From Cryptomeria japonica (taxonomy: Eukaryota; Streptophyta; Pinopsida; Cupressales; Cupressaceae), in assembly GCF_030272615.1 (NCBI RefSeq), contig NC_081415.1:379583392-379647391 (forward strand): 64,000 bases of DNA. Direction: 5' to 3'. The notes under the pieces are model-generated. The model saw nothing but the letters and a program-made list of their open reading frames with translations. It did not search any database and was not told the DNA's origin. Numbering within the stretch: the stretch's first letter is position 1; each line of letters opens with the position of its first letter. A program made the position numbers and the translations under genes. Positions 38,011-48,352 of the stretch are shown in pieces.

Positions 38011-38649
38011 GTGATCTAATTGTAATTGTTTTTGAGATGTTTTTTATTTCAAATACTTGTTTGAATCAAGTTTACAAAGTCGGAATAGGAAATTGTGGTG
38101 TTTTCCTATTGATACGACTATGTGTGTCAAGATGTTGATTCAGTTTCCTGATTGAGGATGATAGATCATGATTTTGAAACTTAATTGATTTAACTAAATT
38201 GAGTGGATAAAAAAAGTATTTGGTTTGTGTGTTTTTGAATGTGTAATTGGACCACTTGTTAAAATTCGATATGTTTTACTCATAAAAGGATTTTGTGTTG
38301 ATGTGAACCAAAAGAGGATTGAAAAGGGTATCTAGAACCAGTTTTGAATTTTCAGTAGGATGTCAAGAAGTGCTCTCTATTTTAAAATCGTCAAACTAAA
38401 TGCATTATAGAATGTTTTAGATGCGCTATTAGATTGGTCAAATACACTATAACAGAGATTAATTGTGCTAATTTGTTGTATTTTGGGAATTTACAAATTT
38501 TTGAATTTTTATGTGAGTTTAATTATTATTTTGATTGTTCTGCAGGATGATTTTATGATTTTTGACAAAAATATATTAAGAAGACATGAACAATCAATGT
38601 GTTTTTTTCTAATCTAAACATCAAGTGTATGTTCTAGTATCTTTTCAAA
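38011..38649. other. Unassigned, between gypsy gag and copia-type LTR
   Basis: This should hold the leader and 5' LTR of the gypsy relic. I found no primer site or terminal TG/CA that can be matched to the other side. Confidence 0.3.
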
Positions 38650-38877
38650 TCCCAATGATTTTCACAGGTTTTGAACAATCAAAAACAAATCAATCAGACT
38701 ATCTTATTCTCAAGGGTCATTATAATATCATAGCCCACATCTTGGAATCTCCTTTGACAAAAATAGTCATGTCATATTGTTTCATGTTTATATTTTGTTT
38801 GGGCCAACATGTCTCATATCTTTTGTAATATGATTGTAATCCGACATAAGGCATTTGTGTTTATTCATGTAAATGGC

Positions 38878-38885
38878 TATATAAG
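38878..38885 (+). promoter_or_regulatory. Candidate TATA box of the copia-type LTR
   Basis: TATATAAG stands in GGCTATATAAGTCAG, about 440 bp before the LTR interruption, a reasonable position for LTR transcription start. Only the motif supports it. Confidence 0.4.
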
Positions 38886-39318
38886 TCAGTCTGGGTTAGG
38901 TCATTTTGGAGAGATGACAGATAAGAGATGCAATAGGTTATGTGATGATTATGAGAGCGAGATCTTGATCAATAGAATGTGAATGTAAAGATTTGTGGTC
39001 GATCTTGATTATTTGTCTAGAGGTTTGGGAAGTGATCTAAGTTACCAGTAAGGGAGGTTACAGTATAACCAGTATAGACAGTTCTTAAACCAGAACTCAT
39101 CTAGCATAGAAGATGCACATTTTGAGTTCAGTTTTTGTTTGTAATCTAGTACTTTGGATCTATAGTTAGTGAGGCTCCTTTTGTGATGAGCAGTGTGCTC
39201 TAGGCAGTGTGCCTTCTTGCATGTGCAAGCCCCTCTTATAATATTTATTTAGTTGGTCAGTGGATAGATATTGCGGGTCTCCAATCCCACCGTAGTTTTT
39301 CCTCTTTGAGGTTTACCA

Positions 39319-39323
39319 TGTAA
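39319..39323 (+). repeat. Target-site duplication of the outer gypsy element, left
   Basis: TGTAA here, against TGTAT at 55801-55805 (one mismatch). Joining the flanks recreates an uninterrupted copia-type LTR phrase. Confidence 0.6.
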
Positions 39324-39904
39324 TGTAATGTTACCAATGTGTATTGGTGGGTGAAAAATGCGTGAATGAGAGATCAAGAGGAAAACTGCCCTTTCCCTCC
39401 AAGAAGAGATGAGAGTTTCACTATGGATTTCGCTTCAAAGACCTTTCACCTAATTACATTGGAAGAGGAGAGGAGAATTCACTAGATTCAACCTTAAAAG
39501 TAGAAGATACAATTCTAAGTGAAATGGGAATGATAAGCTAATCCCCCTCTTCCTATTTGAAATGGAAAGGAATTGATTGAATTATGTAGTGCAAAAGTGA
39601 CAAAGAAATGATTATAACTTGAGATCGGAGTATGGGATTAAGTTGTGCACCTAGATCTAGCAGTATTATATTGAGACGAAGTCACCTTATGAATTTGAGA
39701 AAAATTTGCTTGGACCGTGGTGGGAATGTACATGGTCCTCTGAAAAATCCACAAAATGAAAAGGGTTTTTCTGCCTCTGCAAATGGAGCTTGAATCTGAA
39801 AATACAGTTGTGCACCTACAACCTACACACAAAAAAGAGAGGAAAATGGGTTGGGATTGAGGGTTTGCCTTTAGTTCAAACCCCAGTTTTGGAATTAACC
39901 AAGT
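39324..39904 (-). repeat. Outer element 3' LTR, piece 1
   Basis: It matches 53716-54300 of the 5' LTR and breaks at ACCAAGT, where the inner element inserted. The other copy reads straight through this point (AACCAAGTAATGAAAG at 54287-54302). It contains a hairpin module, GGACCGTGG...CATGGTCC, at 39712-39738. Confidence 0.9.
39900..39904 (+). repeat. Target-site duplication of the inner element, left (CAAGT)
   Basis: CAAGT is repeated exactly at 47751-47755. The uninterrupted sister LTR at 54290 has a single CAAGT. Confidence 0.95.
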
Positions 39905-41142
39905 TGTAAAGCGGAAAATCGCGATCGAACCCTAGTTGCTCTCCCCTCTTCCAACTCCAAGGAGAGAGAAGGGAGATTCACTAGGGTTGATGGTTTTCAC
40001 TTAGGGGAGAGACTTTACATTCAAAAGAGGGGTTGAAACCCACAAGATCCAATCCCACGCAATGCAAGATTGGATGCTAAATGAGTTTCAAGGGTTATGA
40101 CAGCAAGGCTACCCTCTTTTGTAAAGAATGTGCATAGAAGAATTAAGCTAGGAATGCATAGAAAGTGAGAAAGATTCGCTTATAAACTGAGTTAGGGATA
40201 TAGGATGAAGCTGCGGACCTGGAATTAGTAGTAAAATGTCGATACGGCGCTGTCCTGCAAATTTGAGCAAAAGTTGTCGGGACGATGGCGCCCGGCGCCA
40301 CGGTCCTCCAAAAAATCCGCGAAACAAAGGGGGATCTGTTCGTCTCTATACAAGGATTCCAGATCTTCAATTTCAGCCGCGTACCTGCAACCTACACACA
40401 GAAAAGCGAAGACGATTGGGGGGTTAGGGATTAGGGGTTTGCCTTTAGGTCAAACCCCGGTTTTGGAATTAACCAAGAAATGAGCAAGTGTTGTAAATGT
40501 AAATGACTGTAAAACAAGTACTAATACCTTGTTCTAAGGATGTTTGTATCCTTATGTGCGAAGGTTTAGATGTTGTTGTTTATTGTATGTTTGTATGTTG
40601 TATGTAGCATGTAGTATGTGATCTCCTCTTCAATGGTTGAATCCTTGTCTTGAATGCAACACTTAGCCTTGAATGGAGACTTGAAATGATCAATTGCTTG
40701 AAGGAATGCTTGAATGCTTGAATGCTTGAGTATAGTTTCCATGCCTTTTCCATCATCCCAAATGAAAGAGGAAAATGTAGTTTATATACTTGTCAATTAG
40801 GGCTGATAGACTGATTTTCCCGACCTTAGGCCGACCAGGAAAGTTTAATTTCCAATTTGCAAACAAAAAGACCCGAGACCCCTTAGGAGACCGGGCCCAA
40901 AATAGGACCCAGGGACCAGGGCGCTGGGCGCCATGGTCCTGGGGGACCAGGGCACTGGGCGCTCTGGTCCCACCTCCCGAGACAGCAGGGTGCAAGGAGG
41001 TTCAGGCCAGGGTGCTTGAAAAATGCAGTTTTCAGTGTCGTAATCAGGTTTCGGGGTCTCCATTCAGGTTGCGTGTTGCGTCACCATCGTGAAGACCGAA
41101 ATGCAGTCGAAATTGCAAGTGTCACAATTTTAGGATGCTACA
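39905..41142 (-). repeat. Inner element 3' LTR (1238 bp)
   Basis: In plus orientation it begins TGTAAAGCGG and ends GATGCTACA. It contains the hairpin at 40279-40306 and two tandem GC-rich hairpins at 40913-40939 and 40943-40971. A TATA-like GTTTATATA (minus TATATAAAC) is at about 40780. Differences from the 5' LTR are mostly transitions. Confidence 0.95.
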
Positions 41143-41160
41143 TTTAGCCCCCACTTTAGC
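41143..41160 (-). promoter_or_regulatory. Polypurine tract of the inner element
   Basis: The minus strand reads AAGTGGGGGCTAAA immediately before the 3' LTR (TGTAGC). The outer element has the matching AAGTGGGGGATAAA at 48353-48370. This purine run primes plus-strand DNA synthesis in LTR elements. Confidence 0.8.
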
Positions 41161-41886
41161 GGGAGTATGTATGCTCATACTTCTGGTAAAGTACAAGGAA
41201 CAATCATTGAAAGACTTTCACCACGTCAAGAAGGCAAGACACACCAAGCCCCCAGTGGACTAAGGATCTTACGACTTCGATTGACAAAGTAAAAGGGAAG
41301 ATCACGAGGGAGAACCATGACTGTCAGTAGTAAGGTTCCCTCACTATGAGTCATGCAAGAAAGATATCAAAAATTTTCAAGGCAAAGCTAAATTTGCCAA
41401 GAAATTTTCAAGTATCTTGAAAAGATATGAATGGGATGTATACCCCCCTACGTTAAAGCAATCGCACACGCCTCACCGGGGGTGATTGCTTTAAGGTAGT
41501 GATACATATAAGAAATGAGAAAGGAAAGGAGCACGTTATCGCAAGGATTTAGCCCCCAAGTGTGAGATAAACCCAAGGATAATAGACACAAAACACAAAG
41601 CACAAGGTGACTTCGCTTTCCTCAGGGTCAGTATGCTGTATGATAATTCATGTATATATATCATATGTATGTATGCATAATTGTTCGTCATTCCCCAATC
41701 AAGGAAGCTCACCTAGAAGAAGGGAACACATGTGTCTTTTGAGTCAACATGAGAGAGATCAAGAGATCTCAATGCTTTGCATCGTCCTCAAGTAGACAAC
41801 ACTAAGGACAACAAATAGAAGAATGAGAATAACATATAGAAGAAGTAACACAAGAGAGGAGGAGAGAATCTGCTATGCTAATGTAA

Positions 41887-42348
41887 CTAGTCTAGCACGT
41901 CATCTACCCCCCGATCTTGCTGATCAATGTTTCGGGCAGGCAGGGAACACGCCAGAGGAGGAACATCCAACACAGCAGATGGAGCTATCACAAGATCCAA
42001 ACAAGGGCTATGTTCATGTTCTGAGCCACATTGTTCTTGTCTAGGAGCTAGGATAAGTGCTTTAGAAAATTCATTAGATAAATGGTTATCAACATCAACA
42101 AGTTCATATTCACTATCAGAAGCAAGAGGAGTAACATTTTCATCATGCATAACATTTTCATCTATATCATCATCAAGATTTATAAAAATAGGATCTTTAA
42201 CTCGCACAGGATCAAGACCATCATGCATCTTATGTTTAGGAGATTTAGGCTCAATGTCCGGCTGAGGAGAAAATGGAATAATGCTTGTTGAAGGTGTTTT
42301 TGGAGATTGCAAAGTTTGAGAAGCAGCTGCTTGAGCTCTAAGACGACG
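41887..42348 (-). pseudogene. C-terminal tail of the inner ORF beyond one TAG
   Basis: It lies in the same frame as the 993-codon ORF, separated from it only by TAG at 42349-42351 within RR-stop-RRLRAQ, where CAG (Gln) is the likely ancestor. The tail has an acidic stretch (INLDDDIDENVMHDENVTPL) and a conserved end (PCLDLVIAPS, then QQDRGVDDVLD). The outer element keeps the same tail at 49121-49471 (DLVIAP, QQDREVNVMLD), which shows that the protein originally ran to here, about 1147 codons in total. The function of the tail is unknown. Confidence 0.75.
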
Positions 42349-45330
42349 CTATCGTCGGCGTTCACGTGCAGAACGATTTCGTCTAGTCTTAGTAGGAAGT
42401 GGAGAAGATAGAGGAGGGGGAATGTTCTCATCCCTATCACTTGGGTGTTTAGGTTGTGGTCTCTTAGGCTGGATAATAGGAGAAGAAGGAGGTCTCTTCT
42501 CTCTATAAAAGGAAGGAGGAGGGACTGCTCCATATAAAGGAGGAATATTTGGTTTAGGAAGAAGACCAAGTCCATCATGACGAGGAGGGATAGGTCTACT
42601 TTTAGGAAGTTTATTAGATATAGACATAGCCACATCCATAGGAATGGGTTGGGAATCTTCTTGAGGAAAGATATTAGTTTTATCTTTCAAAGGAAGAACT
42701 TCCTTCTCAAGAATGATAGGAATATCAAGTTTAGGTGTTCTAGGTTCACTTAGAGATAGGATCATGTCTTTTTTCCACTTTTGATAAGATTTGAAAAGAT
42801 GATCACTTCGCGGAGGAAGAGATTGAAATTGTTTAGGCCAAAAGTAATCAAGAGGAACGCTAGAAGTTCTTTCAGCTGGTTTAAAGAGACTATGATTGAT
42901 AGTAACAATTTCACCATTATGGGGAAATTTCAAACACTTATGAATAGGAGAAGCAATAGCTTTCATGGAAGATAGCCAAGAATAGCCAAGCTTCACACGA
43001 AATTGTTCGGAAGATGGAATAATAGCAAAGTCCACATCAAGGGATTTGTTATGGACCTCTATAGGTAATATAATAGAACCAATTGCAGTAGAAGAAAAGG
43101 CATCAAATAGTTTCACAATCACATCTGTTTTGTCATATATCACTTGATTCAATTGCAAAGTAAAAAGAAATTCTTCAGTAATAACATTAACCATGCACGA
43201 AGGATCAATAAGCACTCCACGGCAAGGTGTATTCTTGACTTTTGCAACTATGTATAAAGGACCATCAGGTGCCCTAATGGTTTCACTGGAATCAAATGTG
43301 ATGGAAGGTTCTTTAGGATTTTCTTGCTGCTCTACAAAGTTAATCACATTCGGAGTCATAGACACAAGACCATCAGATGAGAGAGAGGAATCATTAGCCT
43401 CAATTGCATTAGAGGTGTGAGAAGGTAATGGATCAGTGAAAATATGAAGATTTTGATTAGGAGGAGCTACAGATGTATTGCCTTTATCATTCACTCCAGA
43501 AACAGAAATAGTATTATTATCAATCAAATCTTGAATTTTACCCTTTAAAGAAAAACATTTTTCAGTATCATGCCCAGGCTGACGATGAAATTGACAAAAA
43601 GCTTTGTTATCAAAATAAGGTGAAGTAATCTTTGCAGGATCAATTTGTCTTATAGGAGGAAGAGTAAGCACATTTTGTTCCAATAACTTATTCATAATAC
43701 TATGCAATGATTCATTCAAAGGAGTATACTTTCTTTCTTTCTTGAAAAATTTAGAAATAGGAGGCACACCTAATGCTGCATTCACATTGTTTTTGATGAT
43801 GTTTTCATTGAATTTAATGGACTCTCTGTTCGGTTTAAACTTCCCAAATGGTTGTTGACTGCTATCACCCTTATCACTCGGAGTCATAGGATGTGATTGT
43901 TCCATTTGACTCACAGTCAGTTGATAATTGTGAAGAGTTGCACACAACTGTTGGAAAGAAGTAAACTCAGAAAATAGAAGTTTGTCTCGAATATCTTTTT
44001 GTAAATTAGAAATAAAGATTCTTTGAATATCATTGTCAGGCACTGGAAAAGAAATTTGAGCATACAAATGCTTATATCTACCAATGAAATCAGTCACTTT
44101 TTCTTTAACACCTTGTTTACAATGCATTAAATCAATCAAAGTAACTTTAGGACTTATATTGTTTTGAAATTGTTGAATGAAAGCATTTGCAAGTTGTTCA
44201 AAAGAAGTAATAGAATAAGAAGGCAACGAGCAATACCATTGTAGGGCTTTGTCTCTAAATGTTCTAGTGAACAATTTTGCAAGCAACCTTTGGTCATAAG
44301 CAAAATCAGTACAAATTGTTTGAAAAGTCTTAACATGTGTTAGAGGATCACCCTTACCATTATAAAGCTCCAAATGTGGAATTTCAACATGTTTAGGAGG
44401 GATAGCTCGAACAATGTCAAGAGAAAGTGGGCTCGCAACATCAAATGTGGGCACACTAAACTTAGATTGATTCATAGAGGCAATTTGTTGCTGTAAAGAA
44501 GAGACAGTTTGTGCAAGATTGTTAATGGTCGCTTCAGTCGAAGAATTCATATTAGATGTGTTAGATTGAGATGGAGGTGTTATGTTATTGAAAGAAGGTA
44601 GAGAGTAAGGTGGTGGGACCCTATGATAGTTAGTCATAGGAGATGATTGAACAGGAGGAACACTACAAGAAGGAATGGAATGGTTAAATGAATTGCCCCC
44701 TTGCGTCATGTTCATTTGTGAAGATGTAATAGGAACACTCATTGAAGGAATGAATGAAGAAGTCGGATTAAATGAAGGAAGAGGGTTAATTGAAGAAGAA
44801 GGGTTGCCCCCATGACTAGTGATCACAGGAGGAATGTCTTGTATTGAAGTGGTCATTATGTTTGATGTAAAGGTAGGTATGCTAGCAATAGAAGTCATCA
44901 AAGGAATAGAATGATTGACTTGAGTAGGAGGTTGTGTATAACCCAAATTTTCAGCACAACTCTTCATAGGCATCACATTCGAACCCACAATGTGTGCAAT
45001 ACCACGCAAAATATCAATTCCATTCTTATCACTTTGAAGCATATGTTTTAGACCCTCAATTAAAGGAAGAGCTTGACTATCGGGATACTCATGAGACATC
45101 CATTGGTGAAAATCATCAAATTGGTTATCCAATTTTGAAAGTTGTTCTACAGAAACCTCATGGAGAGCTTCTTCATCATTAGGAGGATTAGAGGAATTAC
45201 CCATGTCCTCGTTAAAAAGGCTACTCAAATTAGGTTCCCTCTCCTTGGTAGTTAAACCTCGGAAAGACTTAATTCTACAGCTTCGTCTAACGGGAATAGT
45301 GGAAGTAGGGCTTATTGTTGTAAAACTCAT
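42349..45330 (-). CDS. Gag/protease-like polyprotein of the inner non-autonomous gypsy element
   Basis: The ORF has 993 open codons from an ATG at 45330 (MSFTTISPTSTIPVRRSC), a start shared with the outer copy (52612). Residues 1-310 are Ser/Pro/Thr-rich with a short coiled coil (NNLAQTVSSLQQQIASM). Residues about 313-470 are a retrotransposon Gag domain (ELYNGKGDPLTHVKTFQTIC, DKALQWYCSLPSYSITSF). Near 580 is a CX2HX4HX4C box (CQFHRQPGHDTEKC). Near 710 is a retropepsin-like region reading GVLIDPSCMVNVITEE, where an active site would have D-x-G or D-S/T-G. A KCLKFPHNGE motif typical of TAT proteases follows. The C-terminus is Pro/Arg-rich. The product should assemble particles for its own RNA; whether the protease works is doubtful. 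Reading continues past the TAG for 150 more codons. Confidence 0.85.
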   Translation of the reverse strand: MSFTTISPTSTIPVRRSCRIKSFRGLTTKEREPNLSSLFNEDMGNSSNPPNDEEALHEVSVEQLSKLDNQFDDFHQWMSHEYPDSQALPLIEGLKHMLQSDKNGIDILRGIAHIVGSNVMPMKSCAENLGYTQPPTQVNHSIPLMTSIASIPTFTSNIMTTSIQDIPPVITSHGGNPSSSINPLPSFNPTSSFIPSMSVPITSSQMNMTQGGNSFNHSIPSCSVPPVQSSPMTNYHRVPPPYSLPSFNNITPPSQSNTSNMNSSTEATINNLAQTVSSLQQQIASMNQSKFSVPTFDVASPLSLDIVRAIPPKHVEIPHLELYNGKGDPLTHVKTFQTICTDFAYDQRLLAKLFTRTFRDKALQWYCSLPSYSITSFEQLANAFIQQFQNNISPKVTLIDLMHCKQGVKEKVTDFIGRYKHLYAQISFPVPDNDIQRIFISNLQKDIRDKLLFSEFTSFQQLCATLHNYQLTVSQMEQSHPMTPSDKGDSSQQPFGKFKPNRESIKFNENIIKNNVNAALGVPPISKFFKKERKYTPLNESLHSIMNKLLEQNVLTLPPIRQIDPAKITSPYFDNKAFCQFHRQPGHDTEKCFSLKGKIQDLIDNNTISVSGVNDKGNTSVAPPNQNLHIFTDPLPSHTSNAIEANDSSLSSDGLVSMTPNVINFVEQQENPKEPSITFDSSETIRAPDGPLYIVAKVKNTPCRGVLIDPSCMVNVITEEFLFTLQLNQVIYDKTDVIVKLFDAFSSTAIGSIILPIEVHNKSLDVDFAIIPSSEQFRVKLGYSWLSSMKAIASPIHKCLKFPHNGEIVTINHSLFKPAERTSSVPLDYFWPKQFQSLPPRSDHLFKSYQKWKKDMILSLSEPRTPKLDIPIILEKEVLPLKDKTNIFPQEDSQPIPMDVAMSISNKLPKSRPIPPRHDGLGLLPKPNIPPLYGAVPPPSFYREKRPPSSPIIQPKRPQPKHPSDRDENIPPPLSSPLPTKTRRNRSARERRR

Positions 45331-46512
45331 GCACTAGAAAGAGAGAGAAGATTTTGAATTTAGAGGTAGCAATTTTCAGTAAAATTAGCCAATCTTCTGG
45401 ATTTAAGCTGTTAAATGCAATCACGACAGTCTCTCGAAATTTCAGAAAAAATGTCCGGGACCGTGGCGCTCGGAGTGCAACACGGTCCTTGCAACTTTTT
45501 TCAAAATTTGCAGGGATGAAAGGTATGATGATTTTAGAGCTAATCTGAAAAAATTGAGTGATTTTACGATCTGTAGATAGGCCAAATTAAAGTTGCAATC
45601 TCAAAATTGAACCCTACCAAGATTGTCGAAAAATGCAAAATTTGAATTTTGAAAAAGAGAGGGAAACTGAAATTTTGAATTTTATGATTTTAGAGGGAAT
45701 GTTAAGAGCAATGCAAATTTTGAAATTTAAAAATTGACTCAATTTCACGCAAAATTCAATTTTGAAAGCGGAAATTAAAGTTGTTGTAATTAAGCACTTA
45801 ATTTCAAAAGTCACAAATTGTAAGAATTTGAATAAAGCACTGAAATTTCGAATGAATGCAAACATACTTTTCAGATTTAGGACAGTAAGAACACAATTTT
45901 GACACAAAATATCAATTTCAATGATTTTTGAATGATTAGAAGCGTTAATCCAAGCAATCACAAGACCAACTTTGACTGTAATTTTGAAAGGGTTAGATTT
46001 GATAAAATCAGCCAAAATTCTGGATTTTAGCAGGAAAATACAGTAAGATCTAGCTCCCGAAATTTCGGAAAAAATGTCGGGGACGATGGCGCTCGGAGTG
46101 CACACGGTCCTCACAACTTTTTTCCAAATTTTCAGGGATGAAAGATATTGTGATTTTATTGCGGAATCCAAAGTTACAGCTGATTTGGAGATGTTTTGAT
46201 CAGTGAAATTGTCGGACAAAGGTTGAATCAAGAGGGTTTCAAAAATTAGGGTTTTGACACTTAACCACTTAATTTTCAAAATTAAAGCACAAATATGAAT
46301 TGATAATTTGTAATAGAAGGACAGATCTGAAACAAGCATTAATAATTAAACATTTCACAAGTTTAATTACTAAAAAGAAAATTTAGGGTTTTTATGCAAT
46401 TAACCTCTAAAATTTTGCAAAAGATCAAACATGGAAATGTAATCAAGGAATCCAATTTTTCAAATCTAATCATGAATAATCAGAAAGGATGTTCACGTCG
46501 GGTTCACCAAAA
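45331..46512 (-). other. Leader of the inner element with primer site and two hairpin modules
   Basis: Directly after the 5' LTR the minus strand reads TTTTGGTGAACCCGACGTG. TGGTGAACCCGACG is the expected place and form of a tRNA 3'-end complement, but I cannot assign the tRNA. Two related modules of about 160 bp follow, each holding TTCTGGATTT, a CGAAATTTC box and a GC-rich hairpin (46080-46110 and 45457-45488). A 241-codon frame at 45614-46339 overlaps them and has low-complexity Phe/Ile/Lys content; I do not regard it as a gene. Confidence 0.75.
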
Positions 46513-47750
46513 TGTAAAGCGGAAAATCGCGATCGAACCCTAGTTGCTCTCCCCTCTTCCAACTCCAAGGAGAGAGAAGGGAGATTCACTAGGGTTGATG
46601 GTTTTCACTTAGGGGAGAGACTTTACATTCAAAAGAGGGGTTGAAACCCACAAGATCCAATCCAATGCAATGCAAGATTGGATGCTAAATGAGTTTCAAG
46701 GGTTATGACAGCAAGGCTACCCTCTTTTGTAAAGAATGTGCATAGAAGAATTAAGCTAGGAATGCATAGAAAGTGAGAAAGATTCGCTTATAAACTGAGT
46801 TAGGGATATAGGATGAAGCTGCGGACCTGGAATTAGCAGTAAAATGTTGATACGGCGCTGTCCTGCAAATTTGAGCAAAAGTTGTCGGGACGATGGCGCC
46901 CGGCGCCACGGTCCTTCGAAAAATCCGCGAAACAAAGGGGGATCTGTTCGTCTCTGTACAAGGATTCCAGATCTTCAATTTCAGCCGCGTACCTACAACC
47001 TACACACAGAAAAGCAAAGACGATTGGGGGGTTAGGGATTAGGGGTTTGCCTTTAGGTCAAACCCCGGTTTTGGAATTAACCAAGAAATGAGCAAGTGCT
47101 GTAAATGTAAATGACTGTAAAACAAGTACTAATACCTTGTTCTAAGGATGTTTGTATCCTTATGTGCGAAGGTTTAGATGTTGTTGTTTGTTGTATGTTT
47201 GTATGTTGTATGTAGCATGTAGTATGTGATCTCCTCTTCAATGGTTGAATCCTTGTCTTGAATGCAACACTTAGCCTTGAATGGAGACTTGAAATGATCA
47301 ATTGCTTGAAGGAATGCTTGAATGCTTGAATGCTTGAGTATAGTTTCCATGCCTTTTCCATCATCCCAAATGAAAGAGGAAAATGTAGTTTATATACTTG
47401 TCAATTAGGGCTGATAGACTGATTTTCCCGACCTTAGGCCGACCAGGAAAGTTTAATTTCCAATTTGCAAACAAAAAGACCCGAGACCCCTTAGGAGACC
47501 GGGCCCAAAATAGGACCCAGGGACCAGGGCGCTGGGCGCCATGGTCCTGGGGGACCAGGGCGTTGGGCGCTCTGGTCCCACCTCCCGGGACAGCAGGGTG
47601 CAAGGAGGTTCAGGCCATGGTGCTTGAAAAATGCAGTTTTCAGTGTCGTAATCAGGTTTCGGGGTCTCCATTCAGGTTGCGTGTTGCGTCGCCATCGTGA
47701 AGACCGAAATGCAGTCGAAATTGCAAGTGTCGCAATTTTAGGACGCTACA
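46513..47750 (-). repeat. Inner element 5' LTR (1238 bp)
   Basis: It is the partner of 39905-41142 at a constant offset of 6608 bp. It carries hairpins at 46887-46914, 47521-47547 and 47551-47579. The putative TATA box, on the minus strand at 47388-47396, is about 355 bp from the LTR start. ORFs seen within it on either strand are also present in the 3' LTR and reflect LTR sequence, not genes. Confidence 0.95.
47388..47396 (-). promoter_or_regulatory. Candidate TATA box of the inner 5' LTR
   Basis: TATATAAAC stands on the minus strand, upstream of the leader and ORF. The same motif is present in the 3' LTR copy near 40780-40788. Confidence 0.45.
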
Positions 47751-47755
47751 CAAGT
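47751..47755 (+). repeat. Target-site duplication of the inner element, right (CAAGT)
   Basis: An exact copy of 39900-39904. Confidence 0.95.
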
Positions 47756-48352
47756 AATGAAAGAAAGTTCTTGCAAGTAGATGTAAATGAAAGACTGAAA
47801 TGTAAATCACCTCACGGGAGATTGTGATAGCAACGTTGATAGAAATGATTATGTGGAATTGAATGTTGGAATCAATCTCCTCTTCAATGGTTGAATCCTT
47901 GACTTGAATGCAACACCTAGCCTTGAAGGGAGACTTGATATGATCAATGCTTGAAAGGGATGCTTGAATGCTTGATCGCAAATTTTCACCTTATTAAACT
48001 TATGCAAATGAGAGGGAAAATGCCACTTAAATGCATGTCAATTAGGGTTAATGAAACTGATTTTTGTCACAGGTCGACATCAGGGAAGTTTTCCCTCTCA
48101 CTACACAACCTACAATGCATTCTTAGGAAAGGTCCTACCCCAAAATAGGGCAGGGACAGGGGTGCCACGCCCCTGTCCTACCCCTTTCTCCAAGATAGAG
48201 TGCAGACAAGGTGATGCAGAGGCCAAGGAAGAAGCAGATTCTGAGGGTTGAGCAGTCTCTGGTCTCTGATTAGGCTAGAGGATTCAATCTCACATGCATG
48301 AGGACCCCAATGCGGTCAAAAAAAGATAGGGTCACAATTTTATGACACTACA
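47756..48352 (-). repeat. Outer element 3' LTR, piece 2
   Basis: It continues the sequence broken at 39904 (AATGAAAGAAAG...) and ends TATGACACTACA at 48352, followed by the polypurine tract. It holds one GC-rich hairpin, GGGACAGGGG TGCCA CGCCCCTGTCC, at 48153-48179, where the 5' LTR has three related copies. Confidence 0.9.

Larger units (their letters stand above)
38650..39323 (+). repeat. Copia-type 5' LTR, left fragment (split by outer gypsy element)
   Basis: The right part shares phrases with the solo LTR at 54530: CAGTGTGCTCTAGGCAGTGTGC, given as landmark at about 39190; TGCATGTGCAAGCCCCT; CCCACCGTAGTTTTTCC; GAGGTTTACCATGTAA. It stops at 39323, and the remaining 173 bp of LTR resume at 55801, where TGTATAAATC continues the phrase. 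A TATA box (TATATAAG, 38878-38885) fits a promoter. The left limit is estimated from the length of the solo LTR. Confidence 0.65.
39905..47750 (-). mobile_element. Inner non-autonomous gypsy-type element, structurally complete
   Basis: The element is 7846 bp, bounded by CAAGT duplications, with two LTRs of identical length (1238 bp) that differ at about 18 positions by eye (near 1.5 percent). In minus orientation it has the 5' LTR (46513-47750), a primer-site region directly after it (TGGTGAACCCGACG), a leader of about 1.2 kb with two hairpin modules, one long gag/protease-like ORF, a 3' segment ending in the polypurine tract AAGTGGGGGCTAAA, and the 3' LTR. The 5.37-kb interior has no RT, RNase H or integrase, so movement would need enzymes in trans. 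It sits in the 3' LTR of an older relative. Confidence 0.95.

Noticed and set aside
40790-41092. GC-rich 100-codon ORF in the inner 3' LTR, repeated at 47398-47700
   Set aside because: Both lie in the LTR pair and span the hairpin repeats. Overlapping frames are open on both strands because of base composition. No start context or motif supports a gene.
42180-42635. 151-codon Leu-rich ORF overlapping the end of the inner gag ORF
   Set aside because: It is a frame shadow of the 993-codon ORF; its Leu richness comes from the alternate frame of a Pro/Ser-coding stretch.
45614-46339. 241-codon minus-strand frame in the leader of the inner element
   Set aside because: Low-complexity Phe/Ile/Lys/Ser text covers the hairpin modules and has no counterpart visible in the outer leader. 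It is probably chance in AT-rich DNA, although an upstream ORF cannot be fully excluded.
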